63,239 nt of DNA from Acrocarpospora catenulata (lineage in GTDB: Bacteria; Actinomycetota; Actinomycetes; Streptosporangiales; Streptosporangiaceae), in assembly GCF_018476525.1 (NCBI RefSeq), contig NZ_JAHCST010000054.1:1-63239 (forward strand). Direction: 5' to 3'. The position numbers and the translations under genes were made by a program. Positions 44,750-53,685 of this stretch are shown one piece after another. Numbering within the stretch: the stretch's first letter is position 1; every line of letters begins with the position of its first letter. The notes below the pieces were generated by a model. It ran no database searches and was not told the DNA's origin. It worked only from the letters and a program-made list of their open reading frames with translations.

Positions 44750-45460
44750 ATGGCGATGCGGTTCGAGCACGAGTTCACCGTGCCGGTCCCCGTCGAGCAG
44801 GCCTGGGCGATCCTGCTCGACGCCGAACGGGTGGCGCCCTGCCTGCCCGGGGCCTCGCTCGACTCGGTGGACGGGGACACCGTCACCGGCAAGATGAAGG
44901 TCAAGGTAGGCCCGATCACCGTCACCTACCAGGGCACGGCCACCTTCGCCGACGTGGACAAGGACGCCCGCACGCTCACCCTGAAGGCCTCCGGCAAGGA
45001 GGCCAGGGGCGCGGGCACGGCCAACGCCACGGTCACCGCCAAGCTGGCCACCGAGGGCGACCACACCAAGGTGACCGTGGAGACGGCCTTCAACGTCACC
45101 GGCCGCCCTGCCCAGTTCGGGCGGGGCGTGATGGCCGACGTGGGCTCCCGGCTGATCGACAAGTTCGCCGGCAACCTGGCGGCCCTCCTCCAGGAACAGC
45201 CTCAGGAACCGGAGCAGCTCCCGCCCGCCGAGGAGCCGCACCGCCACCTGACGGCCGTACCGAGCCCCCCCGAGGAGTCCCTGTCCCGGGAGGCCCACCC
45301 CGCCGGAACGATGCGCACCTCCCGCACCCCCGACGAGGAGGCCCTGGACCTACTGGAGATCGCGGGCGCACCCGTGCTCCGGCGGCTCGCCCCGGTACTG
45401 GCGGCGGCCGGCGTACTGGCCGTGGTGATCTGGCTCATCCGCAGGTCCCGGCGGGGGTGA
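44750..45460 (+). CDS. CoxG-like SRPBCC protein with C-terminal membrane anchor
   Basis: 236-residue protein. Residues about 1-150 are an SRPBCC/CoxG domain (FEHEFTVPVPVEQAW, CLPGASLDSVDGD, GRGVMADVGSRLIDKF). A Pro/Glu-rich linker leads to a C-terminal helix (about 210-230) with a basic end (RRSRRG), as in CoxG proteins that recruit CO dehydrogenase to the membrane. ATG 44750 with CGGAG upstream, 34 nt after the FAD subunit. Its end overlaps the convergent sulfotransferase gene by 26 nt. Confidence 0.9.
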   Translation: MAMRFEHEFTVPVPVEQAWAILLDAERVAPCLPGASLDSVDGDTVTGKMKVKVGPITVTYQGTATFADVDKDARTLTLKASGKEARGAGTANATVTAKLATEGDHTKVTVETAFNVTGRPAQFGRGVMADVGSRLIDKFAGNLAALLQEQPQEPEQLPPAEEPHRHLTAVPSPPEESLSREAHPAGTMRTSRTPDEEALDLLEIAGAPVLRRLAPVLAAAGVLAVVIWLIRRSRRG

Positions 45461-46496
45461 CCCCCACCGGGACGGGCAGGCCCGCCAGGCGACGTTGGCC
45501 CTCGGTGAGCAGGGCCGCCACCGGGCCTGGCTCTCTGAGGCGGTTCACGCGATCTCTGTTGAGTTTCTTCCAGCGGGCGCCGCGCCGTTTGGCCGCCACC
45601 GTCTTGTAGGCGTTGACCTGTTCTTTCGGCGCTCGGGGCGCGCCGCTCAGGGCGTACCCGGCGGTGGTCAGGCGTTCGCCGAGGACCGTTTCGCAGAGTG
45701 AGATCTCCCACGGGTCCAGGCGCTGCGACCAGCTGCCGGAGCGTGCCGTGGTGACCTCGCCGTGGGTGTTGCTGTGCCAGACCTTGTGCGCCGGCACCGC
45801 CACCTCCGCCACGTGCCGGGGTTCGCACATGGCGGGGTCGTACTCCTCGCCGAGGAAACCGCACAGCCGCTGGAGCTCGCGCTCGGGTTCCGCGGTCAGG
45901 TCCTCGTACCGCAGCTCGTGGTAGCTGCCCGCGGGGAGGCGGGCGGCGGTGCGGCGGCCGAAGTCGATCGCCTCGGCCCAGTTGGCCATGGCGTGGAAGC
46001 TGCTCAGGTGGTACCAGGGCATCTCCTTCAGCGACGCCACACAGTCCCGGCCGTCCCTGATCAGGTGCACGAACTGGGCGTCCGGGAAGAGCCTGAGCAG
46101 GATGTCCACGTGCTTGAAGTAGCTGGGCCGCTTGTCCCCCCAGCGCGGCTTGCCGAACCGGGCCGCGTAGTCGCGGAACACCGTGCCGATCACCGACCCG
46201 AGGCTGCCAGGCCCCTCGGTGGCCTCGGCGACGTAACCGGCGCGGTCGAGGCCGAGCTCGCGGAACTTGGTCTCCCGCCCGGTGGCGATCCACTCGGCCA
46301 GCGCCCGCCGGTTGCCCGGCAGCCGCATGTCGCCGTACTTGCGGCGGGAGTAGTAGGCCGGGACCAGGAACCGCGTCTCCGGCGGCACCGCGATCCGCGG
46401 GTGCGAGTGCAGCATCAGCTGGAGCAGGGTGGTGCCGGAGCGCGGGCAGCCGATGACGAAGATCGGCCGGTCCTGCCCCCGGGTGACCGGGCTCAC
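45435..46496 (-). CDS. PAPS-dependent sulfotransferase (copy A)
   Basis: 353-residue cytoplasmic sulfotransferase. The PAPS-binding loop is clear (IFVIGCPRSGTTLLQ near the N-terminus) and the 3'-phosphate-binding region follows (HLIRDGRDCVASLKEMPW). The second half shares ELRYEDLTA, GFLGEEYDP and CETVLGERL with the tandem copy. GTG at 46496 overlaps the stop of copy B (GTGA). The acceptor is unknown; position at the start of a surface-polymer locus suggests a glycan, glycolipid or polymer. Actinobacterial relatives include glycolipid sulfotransferases. Confidence 0.92.
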   Translation of the reverse strand: MSPVTRGQDRPIFVIGCPRSGTTLLQLMLHSHPRIAVPPETRFLVPAYYSRRKYGDMRLPGNRRALAEWIATGRETKFRELGLDRAGYVAEATEGPGSLGSVIGTVFRDYAARFGKPRWGDKRPSYFKHVDILLRLFPDAQFVHLIRDGRDCVASLKEMPWYHLSSFHAMANWAEAIDFGRRTAARLPAGSYHELRYEDLTAEPERELQRLCGFLGEEYDPAMCEPRHVAEVAVPAHKVWHSNTHGEVTTARSGSWSQRLDPWEISLCETVLGERLTTAGYALSGAPRAPKEQVNAYKTVAAKRRGARWKKLNRDRVNRLREPGPVAALLTEGQRRLAGLPVPVGVTPAGTCG

Positions 46497-47494
46497 CGGC
46501 CGATCCCCGCGGGCTGGCGCGGCCCGCCCGACAGCTGGTAGGCCACCGGGCCCGGCTCGCGGAACCGGTTGAACCACTCGGTCATCGCCACCTGCCGCCA
46601 CTTGCGCTTCCACATGTTGGAGGTGCGCTTGTAGGCGGTCACGTCCTTGCGGAGCGCGGGCGCGGCGCCGCTCAGCTCGTACCCGTAGGCGCGCAGGCGC
46701 TCGCCGAGGACCGTCTCGCAGAGCGAGACCTCCCACGGCTCAAGCCGGTCCGTCCAGCTCCCGCTCCGGCTGGTGGTGACCTCCTGGCGGGTGTTGACGT
46801 GCCAGTCCTTGTGCTGCGGCACCACGTCCGCCACCTTGTACGGCTCCCGCATCGCCGGGTCGTACTCCTCCCCCAGGAAGGTGCACAGCCCGGAGAGCGC
46901 CCCGACGGGGTCGGCGGTGAGGTCCTCGTACCGCAGCTCGTAGTAGCTGTCGGCGGGCAGCTTGACCTTGCGCCCGATGTCGATGGCCTCGGCCCACCGG
47001 TGCACCGCCTCGTAGGTGTCCCCCTTGAACCAGGGCATCTCCTTCAGCGAGGAGACGCAGTCCCGCCCGTCCCGGATCAGGTGGATGATCTGGGCGTCCG
47101 GGAACATGGCCAGCACCGCGTCCAGGTGCCGGATGTACGGGGGCCGCTTGTCGCCCCAGCGCACCTTGCCGTGCCGCTCGGCGAACATCTGGTAGACCAG
47201 TCCGATGATCGAGCCGAGGCTGCCGGGCCCGTCCACGGCCCGGCGGATGAACGCGTCCGGGTCGACCTCCAGGTCCCGGAACTGGGTGCGGGATCCGAGC
47301 GCGATGCGCTTGGCCAGCGCCCGCCGGTTCGCCGGCTCCCGCATGTCGCCGAACTGGCGGCGGGCCCGGTAGACCTGGACCAGAATCCGGGTCTCCGGCG
47401 GCACCGCGATGCGCGGATGCGAGTGCAGCATCAGCTGGAGCAGCGTGGTGCCCGAGCGCGGGCATCCGACTACGAAAATCGGCCGTTCAGACAA
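46493..47494 (-). CDS. PAPS-dependent sulfotransferase (copy B)
   Basis: 333-residue sulfotransferase, tandem duplicate of copy A: both start with RPIFV-GCPRSGTTLLQ and share the MLHSHPRIAVPPET and WGDKRP segments, with roughly half the residues identical by eye. The TTG at 47494 has a GGGAG/GAGGG run upstream and overlaps the end of the CDP-alcohol phosphatidyltransferase gene by 8 nt, so three genes appear translationally coupled. Retention of both copies suggests different acceptors or positions. Confidence 0.9.
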   Translation of the reverse strand: MSERPIFVVGCPRSGTTLLQLMLHSHPRIAVPPETRILVQVYRARRQFGDMREPANRRALAKRIALGSRTQFRDLEVDPDAFIRRAVDGPGSLGSIIGLVYQMFAERHGKVRWGDKRPPYIRHLDAVLAMFPDAQIIHLIRDGRDCVSSLKEMPWFKGDTYEAVHRWAEAIDIGRKVKLPADSYYELRYEDLTADPVGALSGLCTFLGEEYDPAMREPYKVADVVPQHKDWHVNTRQEVTTSRSGSWTDRLEPWEVSLCETVLGERLRAYGYELSGAAPALRKDVTAYKRTSNMWKRKWRQVAMTEWFNRFREPGPVAYQLSGGPRQPAGIGR

Positions 47495-48353
47495 GAACCC
47501 TCTCCCTTTTCGGTACGGCTCGCGCCGCCTCCCTGGTGGCCAGCCAGATCCGGTAGACCAGGGCGGCCTCGAAGAGCAGCAGCAGCGCCCCCGCGCCCGC
47601 TGCCGCCCCGATGACCGCCCTGGGGCCAAAGAAGGGCGCGACCACGAAGACGGCGGCGTGGAACTCGATGCCGCTCATCACGTGGGTGCGCACCCGATGC
47701 CGGACCAGGGCGATCCGGAACCGGTCGAACCAGGGGAACCGCGCGCGGAAGGCGCGCTGCAGATCCACCAGCTCGATTTCTTCGCTGAGAAGCAGATCCC
47801 GGACCCGCGCCCTGGGGTCGGCGCGGAGCCGGTCGTCGACGAAGACCACCTCGCCGCCGGCCATGGCGGCCACCTGTTCCCTGGTGGCCTCCCTGACCCG
47901 GTGCAGCTGGGGGCCGTTGACGTAGCGGAACAGGTCCAGCACCACCACGCCGACCGCGGCGGCCAGCGCGGCGTCCGTGCCCTGCCCGTAGGCGAAGGCG
48001 AACGCGCAGCAGCCCACCCGGACCCGGTCGCCCACATAGTCCAGCCAGAGGCCGAAAGGGGTTCCGGTGCCCTTGAGCCGGGCGATCTTGCCGTCCATGC
48101 AGTCCACCGTGAAGCTCAGGTAGAACAGCACCGCGCCCGCGACGAGCGCCCCGGTGGAACCGGCCGCGAAGCATCCGGCGGAGCCCAACCCGAGCAGCAT
48201 GGACAGCCGGGTCAGCCCGTTGGGCGTGATCGAGGTGTGGTTGGCCACCGCCAGCGTGAGCCGGCAGGCCAGCGGATCGACCACGAAAACGGTCCACCAA
48301 GAGTCGCGCGGCTTACGTGCCGCCAGGATGTCGTCGAGCGTGAAGCCCCCCAT
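47487..48353 (-). CDS. CDP-alcohol phosphatidyltransferase family protein
   Basis: 288-residue integral membrane enzyme with the full family motif D-x2-DG-x2-AR-x8-G-x3-D-x3-D seen as DCMDGKIARLKGTGTPFG followed by LDYVGD. Such enzymes move a phosphoryl-alcohol group from a CDP-alcohol to an acceptor, making phosphatidylinositol, phosphatidylglycerol and similar lipids. A long soluble segment in the middle (about 125-205) is unusual for simple phospholipid synthases. ATG at 48353 has no Shine-Dalgarno; CATTCT 7 nt upstream may be a -10 for a leaderless mRNA. Coupling to two sulfotransferases suggests a modified lipid or polymer anchor; this is inference. Confidence 0.9.
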   Translation of the reverse strand: MGGFTLDDILAARKPRDSWWTVFVVDPLACRLTLAVANHTSITPNGLTRLSMLLGLGSAGCFAAGSTGALVAGAVLFYLSFTVDCMDGKIARLKGTGTPFGLWLDYVGDRVRVGCCAFAFAYGQGTDAALAAAVGVVVLDLFRYVNGPQLHRVREATREQVAAMAGGEVVFVDDRLRADPRARVRDLLLSEEIELVDLQRAFRARFPWFDRFRIALVRHRVRTHVMSGIEFHAAVFVVAPFFGPRAVIGAAAGAGALLLLFEAALVYRIWLATREAARAVPKRERVLV

Positions 48354-48512
48354 GCACGTAAGAATGACCACGTTGGGTAGTCGGGAACGTGTTCTTCGGT
48401 GACAGCCGGTGAATCTCGTTGCCACTTCTTGACCATTGCCCTGACGTGGGCAAAGCCCCTGCCAACACGGTGAGGCGTCCGTTAGAGTCCTGAAATCTTC
48501 GGGGGGAGAGCC

Positions 48513-50069
48513 ATGCCTGTGGAAACGTTGTACCGCCAGTTGCGGGGGCGGCTGGGCGCGCGGGAGATCTCGCCGCGCCGGGCCGCGCTGATCCGGCCGG
48601 ACGCCGGCCCGCTCCAGGCGTCACGGGAGACCTTCGACCTGGTCTGCCGAACGCTGACGGAGGCGGCGGTGCCGTACTTCTGCGTACGGCCGCTGGCCGG
48701 GCGGCCGCCGGTGGTCGCGGTGCCGGTCTCGCACCGGTCCCGGGCCCTGTCCGCGCTGGCCAGGCCCGGGTTCTACGCGGCCAGGCTGCCCAGCGGGCGG
48801 CAGGGCCACCGGCGCGGCGCGCCGGACGTCGAGCGCATCCGGCCGCTGCGCCGGGCCGCGCTGGCCGACGCCCGGGTGATCCGGGTGGCGCTCTACTTCG
48901 CCAGCCCGTCCAGGACCCTGATCCTGGGTCCCGAGCTCGGCTGCGATCTGGAGTTCTGGGAGCGGGAGGGCGACCTGCTGGTGGCGCCCAGGCCCAACCG
49001 GGCCTGCGAGGCGGTGCCGGTGCACGGGCCGACCGTGCAGGCGGGCGAGGAGCTGTTCCTTGGCCTGATGAGCGAGGGGGAGCGCACCTACCCGACCCGG
49101 CCGGAGTTCGCCTGCCGCCTGGTCGGCGACGTGGACTTCCCGATCGACGCCGTCTACACCTGGGTGGACGGCGCCGACCCGGCCTGGCGGGCCCGCAGGG
49201 ACCAGCGGCTGCACGGCGGGATGTGCGAGGGTCTGAGCGAGCTGGCCACCACCGAGGCCCGGTTCGCCAGCCGGGACGAGCTGCGCTACTCACTGCGCTC
49301 GCTGACCACGTACGCGCCCTGGGTGCGGAAGATCTGGATCGTCACCGACGGCCAGACTCCGGCCTGGCTGCGCGAGGGCGACCGGGTCCAGATGGTCGAC
49401 CACAAGGAGATCTTCCGTGACCCGAGCGCCCTGCCGGTCTTCAACTCGCACGCCATCGAGGCCCAGCTGCACCGTATCGAGGGCCTGGCCGAGCACTTCC
49501 TTTACCTGAACGACGACTTCTTCCTGGGCCGCCCGCTGCACCCGGAGACCTTCTTCGAGGGCAACGGCATCACCAGGTTCTTCCCGTCGGTCGCCCAGGT
49601 GCCGTTCGAGCTGCACGAGGACAATCCGGTGCACGCGGCGGGCATGAACAACCGGCGGCTGCTGGAGGGGCTGTCCGGCCGCACCCTCATCCAGAAGATG
49701 AAGCACGTGCCGTACGCGCTGCGCCGGTCGCTGCTGTTCGAGCTGGAGGAGCGGTTCGCCGAGGAGTTCCGGGAGACCGCCCACAGCGCCTTCCGCACCA
49801 GCCGCGACATCTCGGTGGTGTCCTCGCTGGCGCACTACTACGGCTACCTGACCGGCCGGGCGGTGCCGGGCACGGTCGGCTACACCTACGTGGACCTGGC
49901 GCTGCGCAAAACTCCGGCCAAGCTCCGCCGCATGCTGCGCAACCGGGACCACGACACGTTCTGCCTGAACGACACCGCGCCGACGACCCCGGAGCAGGAC
50001 CAGCTCCTGCTCCGGTTCCTGGAGGCGTACTACCCCACGCCCGGGGCCTTTGAGGAGGGTGTCGTCTAG
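48513..50069 (+). CDS. Stealth-family sugar-phosphate transferase
   Basis: 518-residue cytoplasmic transferase with all Stealth blocks: CR1 (IDAVYTWVDGADPAW near 212), CR2 (DELRYSLRSL, VRKIWIVTDGQ), CR3 (NSHAIEAQLHRI, HFLYLNDDFFLG) and CR4 near the C-terminus (RNRDHDTFCLND). Family members transfer hexose-1-phosphate units into capsular or wall polymers. The N-terminal 200 residues lack known motifs. Plus strand, opposite to most of the cluster, ending 3 nt into the convergent unknown gene. Confidence 0.93.
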   Translation: MPVETLYRQLRGRLGAREISPRRAALIRPDAGPLQASRETFDLVCRTLTEAAVPYFCVRPLAGRPPVVAVPVSHRSRALSALARPGFYAARLPSGRQGHRRGAPDVERIRPLRRAALADARVIRVALYFASPSRTLILGPELGCDLEFWEREGDLLVAPRPNRACEAVPVHGPTVQAGEELFLGLMSEGERTYPTRPEFACRLVGDVDFPIDAVYTWVDGADPAWRARRDQRLHGGMCEGLSELATTEARFASRDELRYSLRSLTTYAPWVRKIWIVTDGQTPAWLREGDRVQMVDHKEIFRDPSALPVFNSHAIEAQLHRIEGLAEHFLYLNDDFFLGRPLHPETFFEGNGITRFFPSVAQVPFELHEDNPVHAAGMNNRRLLEGLSGRTLIQKMKHVPYALRRSLLFELEERFAEEFRETAHSAFRTSRDISVVSSLAHYYGYLTGRAVPGTVGYTYVDLALRKTPAKLRRMLRNRDHDTFCLNDTAPTTPEQDQLLLRFLEAYYPTPGAFEEGVV

Positions 50070-50740
50070 CGGGCGGCCGCCTGCTCGTGGAGCAGGGCGA
50101 TCAGGTGGCCGCCGAGCGGGCTGAGCGCCACCCGGGGGCCGCTGCGCACGGTGGCGCCGAAGAAGGCGAGCAGGTCGAGGCCGGCGGCGACGTCGAAGGT
50201 GACGCACTCCGCCTCGGCCGCCTTGCTGATCATCCAGTCCAGCGCGGCCACGTCCAGCTGGGCCCGGGCGGGCAGATCGGCGAGCACCTGGAGGGCGACC
50301 AGCGCGCCGCCCTCGGCGCCCTCGATGAACTCCTCGTCGTCGCCGTCCACGGTCCGGACGAAGGCGTTCCGCCAGGTCTCCAGGGCGTCCCCGGTCAGGC
50401 CCTCGCCAAGGCGGGCGCGGCGGCCACGGACGCGGACCACGTCGGCGGCCTTGGCCACCTTCCAGAAGGACATGAGCTCGGGCACCCGGGTGGCGGTGCG
50501 CACCGGCGCGGCCGGGGCCGGGATGCCGAACACGGCGCAGAGCGCGGGCACGTCCGCGGGGCGCGGCGCTCCGGTGGCGGTCACGGCCACCCCCTCGCCC
50601 AGCCATTCGGCGAGTCCGCGCAGGCCGCGCAGCACGGGCGTGGCCGCCGCGGCGCGCTCAAGCGGGGACATCGGGGGCGTGTCGCGGATCAGTGCGCGCT
50701 TGGCGGGGTGTCCGGAGATCTGCTTTCGGCGGCGGCTCAC
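50066..50740 (-). CDS. Conserved hypothetical protein, leaderless candidate
   Basis: 224 residues, not recognised. It begins with a very basic segment (MSRRRKQISGHPAKRA), is Ala/Leu-rich with alternating helices, and ends with SPLGGHLIALLHE, reminiscent of the winged-helix-like 'TPLG' end found in some actinobacterial pRiA4b ORF-3-type proteins; this resemblance is weak. There is no signal peptide or membrane segment. GTG 50740 has no Shine-Dalgarno, but TATTCT ends 6 nt upstream. Codon use resembles its neighbours. Confidence 0.7.
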   Translation of the reverse strand: MSRRRKQISGHPAKRALIRDTPPMSPLERAAAATPVLRGLRGLAEWLGEGVAVTATGAPRPADVPALCAVFGIPAPAAPVRTATRVPELMSFWKVAKAADVVRVRGRRARLGEGLTGDALETWRNAFVRTVDGDDEEFIEGAEGGALVALQVLADLPARAQLDVAALDWMISKAAEAECVTFDVAAGLDLLAFFGATVRSGPRVALSPLGGHLIALLHEQAAAR

Positions 50741-50746
50741 CGAGCG

Positions 50747-50752
50747 AGAATA
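50747..50752 (-). promoter_or_regulatory. Candidate -10 box for the leaderless hypothetical gene
   Basis: TATTCT on the minus strand, 6 nt before the GTG at 50740, so transcription would begin at the start codon. No clear -35. Confidence 0.45.
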
Positions 50753-50781
50753 TCGGACCTGATCACATCAAAGCGGCACAC

Positions 50782-53685
50782 TCAGGCGAGCAGCCGGTCA
50801 ACCACGCGTCCGGCCGCGAAACCGTCGTCCCACGGGCAGAATTTGGCCTGGAAATCAGGGTAATCGGGGTGGTCCTTTTCCCGCAGGGCGTCGATCACTC
50901 CGTCGGTGTCCCGGACCAGCGGACCCGGGGCCTCCCGTTCCAGGTCGAAGTAGAAGCCGCGGACGACGTCGCGGTAGCGCTCCAGGTCGTAGGTGAAGAA
51001 GATCATCGGCTTGCCCGTGCAGGCGAAGTCGAACATGGCCGAGGAGTAGTCGGTGATCAGTACGTCCGCCACCAAGTACAGGTCCGAAATTTCGGGGTAA
51101 CGGGTGACGTCGCGGGTGGGCGGGGCGACCTTGGGCCGGTGGGTGATCAGGTGGTGCGCGCGGACCAGCAGCGTGTGGCCGGGGCCCAGGGCCTCGTGCA
51201 GCCGCTCGGTGTCCAGGTGCAGGGTGAACAGGCGGCGGCGTCCGGTGTGCAGGTCGTCCCGCCAGGTCGGCGCGTAGAGGATCACCCGGTCCCCCGGCGG
51301 GATGCCCAGCCGCCGCCGGACCGCCCGGGCGCGCTCGGCCCGGTCGGGGGCGAACAGCACGTCGTTGCGCGGGTAGCCGGTGGCCATCAGCTGCCCGTCG
51401 TAGCCGAAGGCGCGGCGCATGATCGGCATCGAGAAGGGATTGGGCGCGACCAGCAGGTCCCACTGAGGGGCGTCCCGGTCCATCCACTCCAGCAGTTCGG
51501 TGCGCTGGTACGGCAGCGCCGCCAGGTCGTGGCCGAGCCGCTTGAGCGGGGTGCCGTGCCAGGTCTGGAGGTAGGTCTGGTCCGGGCGTTTGGTGAACCA
51601 GGCCGGTTGGGTGCGGTTGCCGACGACGTAGCGCGCGGCCCCGAGCGCCTCCTCGTGCGCGCGGCTGCCGAACAGCACCAGCCGGGCCCCCTCGGGCGCG
51701 GGGAAGCGCCCTTCCCTGGTGACCCAGACCAGGTCGAGGCCGGTGTCGCGGCGGCGGAGCTCGTGGTGCAGGGCCAGCGGGTTGCAGGTGGCCAGGCGCC
51801 CGCCGTAGGCGTCGAAGACGACCTGGTCACGCAGGGGCGCGCGGTGGTGGCGGGTGGTGGTGCGCAGGCGGCGCACGGCGTACCTGCCGCGTTCGTCGCC
51901 CCGCAGGTCTGGACGGGCGACCAGGGTGAGCAGGCCGTCCACGGTGGTCTGGAAGCGGTACTCGTGCAGGCCCGTGTGGTGCACCGGCAGGTCCAGGCCC
52001 TCGGCGGCGCGCAGTTGGTCGCCGTCGGGGCCGTAGAGCGGCCAGCTGCCGATCCCCGGTGGGGGCTCGATCGGGCCCCGTCGTTTCGCGCCCTTGAGGA
52101 TCACGGTCTCCGGGCCGGTCACCAGCAGGCGGTTCCTGCCGTCCCAGGCCAGCCCTTTGACCAGGGTTTTCTTGGATGCTTTAGGTTCGCGGCGGGGCCG
52201 GGCGAGGGTGAGGCCCTGGTCCAGGGTCAGGGTGGGTTGCAGGTCGGCGACGCTGGGGAAGCGGCGTTCGCCCGCCTCCGGGTGGCCGGTGACCCTGCCG
52301 GCGCGGATGACTCCCCGGGCGCGTACCTCGGCGTGCAGGGTCCAGGGGCCCGGGGACGGGAGCAGGGCGGGGTCGATGGTGACGGTGAAGCCGGCCTGGT
52401 CGTGGCAGACGGCGGACTGGTCGGAGTCGGCGGTGGCGTCGGTACGGAGGGTGCGGACCGGGGTAAGCGGGATATGGCCGCCCTTGCCCTGGAGCCAGAG
52501 GCGCAGGCCGTTGCGGGTGCTCGGCAGATGCCGGATGTAGGCGTACCCGGACACGTGCACCAGATCATCGGCCACCCGGACACCGTCCACGTACGCCTGG
52601 AGGGTCAGCTCCTGCTCGGCCCGGAACACCTCATCCGGCACACCGTTCCTGAGATAGGGATAAGCGGCATACCATTTCCGATTTATCAGCCCACGCCGCA
52701 CAAAACGAGCGTCTTTCAGGCCCGCACGGCGGAACCTTCGCACGTGGCGGAGTTCGGCCAGCCGGCCGTGGCCCGCCAGGTACAGCTCCAGGCGGCGGAT
52801 CACCGGCTGCCGGGCGATCTCCTCCGGGTGCAGGTCGCCCACGGTGGTCGCGGCCAGGTCCAGCAGCAGGTCCACGTCGGGGCCCTCGGCGGTGTCCAGC
52901 GCGTCCAGCAGGAAGCCCAGGTCGAGTTCGGCCATCAGCCGGTGGTGGCGGCGGGCCAGGCGGGGGGCGCGGTCCTTGAGGAAGTCGGCGACCTCGGTCA
53001 TCGCGCGCAGCCGCTCCACCACGTTGCCGGGCTCGGCGCGCCGCTGGGTGGTGGAGCCGGGGCGTACCCGCCAGTGGTAGACCACGTCGGCGAGCACGTC
53101 GATGCCGCTGGCGACCACGTGCGCCGGGAGGGCGACCCGGACGTCCTCGTACAGGCCGGGCGGGAAGGTGAAGCGCTGCCGGTCCCAGAAGGCGCGGCGG
53201 AACACCTTGTTGCAGACCCCGCGATCCACGATCAGATCCCGGTTCTTACGGATGTGGGTGCTCCGGACCGACTTCCGGAACGCCTGCTCGTACAGGGGCA
53301 GGCTCCGGCTCCCCCGGTCGGTCAGCCGCAGCACCTTCCCGCAGGCCAGATCGGCCCCGCTCCGCGCCAGACTGCCCACCAGCCGCGCGTACGCCTCCGG
53401 AGGCACCACGTCGTCGCCGTCGGCGAAGGCCAGGTAGGTCCCGGTGGCGGCCTGCACCCCCGCGTTCCTGGCCGCCCCGGCACCCTGGTTCTCCTGGCGC
53501 AGCACCCGGAAACGGGTGTCGTCGGCCGCCGCCTGCTTGGCCAGCGCCGCGCCGCCGTCCGTGGACCCGTCGTCCACCAGCAGGAACTCCACCCCGTCCA
53601 GGGTCTGCGCGGCCAGCGAGTCCAGGCACGCCGGCAGGTATGGCGCCACGTTGTGAAAGGGCACCACCACCGAAAGCAGGGTCAT
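50782..53685 (-). CDS. GT2 glycosyltransferase-TagF-like glycerophosphotransferase fusion
   Basis: 967-residue enzyme. Residues about 1-230 form a GT-A family 2 domain (LSVVVPFHNVAPYL, LVDDGSTDGG, ADGDDVV). A middle region of about 300 residues has no recognised motif. The C-terminal 400 residues match CDP-glycerol glycerophosphotransferases (QTWHGTPLKRLG, LYAPTWRDDLH, ITDYSSAMFDFACTGKPMIFF). It probably both adds a sugar and polymerises poly(polyol phosphate), as in teichoic acid synthesis. ATG 53685 overlaps the stop of the POLYST-like gene (ATGA). A large antisense frame across this gene is only a shadow. Confidence 0.92.
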   Translation of the reverse strand: MTLLSVVVPFHNVAPYLPACLDSLAAQTLDGVEFLLVDDGSTDGGAALAKQAAADDTRFRVLRQENQGAGAARNAGVQAATGTYLAFADGDDVVPPEAYARLVGSLARSGADLACGKVLRLTDRGSRSLPLYEQAFRKSVRSTHIRKNRDLIVDRGVCNKVFRRAFWDRQRFTFPPGLYEDVRVALPAHVVASGIDVLADVVYHWRVRPGSTTQRRAEPGNVVERLRAMTEVADFLKDRAPRLARRHHRLMAELDLGFLLDALDTAEGPDVDLLLDLAATTVGDLHPEEIARQPVIRRLELYLAGHGRLAELRHVRRFRRAGLKDARFVRRGLINRKWYAAYPYLRNGVPDEVFRAEQELTLQAYVDGVRVADDLVHVSGYAYIRHLPSTRNGLRLWLQGKGGHIPLTPVRTLRTDATADSDQSAVCHDQAGFTVTIDPALLPSPGPWTLHAEVRARGVIRAGRVTGHPEAGERRFPSVADLQPTLTLDQGLTLARPRREPKASKKTLVKGLAWDGRNRLLVTGPETVILKGAKRRGPIEPPPGIGSWPLYGPDGDQLRAAEGLDLPVHHTGLHEYRFQTTVDGLLTLVARPDLRGDERGRYAVRRLRTTTRHHRAPLRDQVVFDAYGGRLATCNPLALHHELRRRDTGLDLVWVTREGRFPAPEGARLVLFGSRAHEEALGAARYVVGNRTQPAWFTKRPDQTYLQTWHGTPLKRLGHDLAALPYQRTELLEWMDRDAPQWDLLVAPNPFSMPIMRRAFGYDGQLMATGYPRNDVLFAPDRAERARAVRRRLGIPPGDRVILYAPTWRDDLHTGRRRLFTLHLDTERLHEALGPGHTLLVRAHHLITHRPKVAPPTRDVTRYPEISDLYLVADVLITDYSSAMFDFACTGKPMIFFTYDLERYRDVVRGFYFDLEREAPGPLVRDTDGVIDALREKDHPDYPDFQAKFCPWDDGFAAGRVVDRLLA

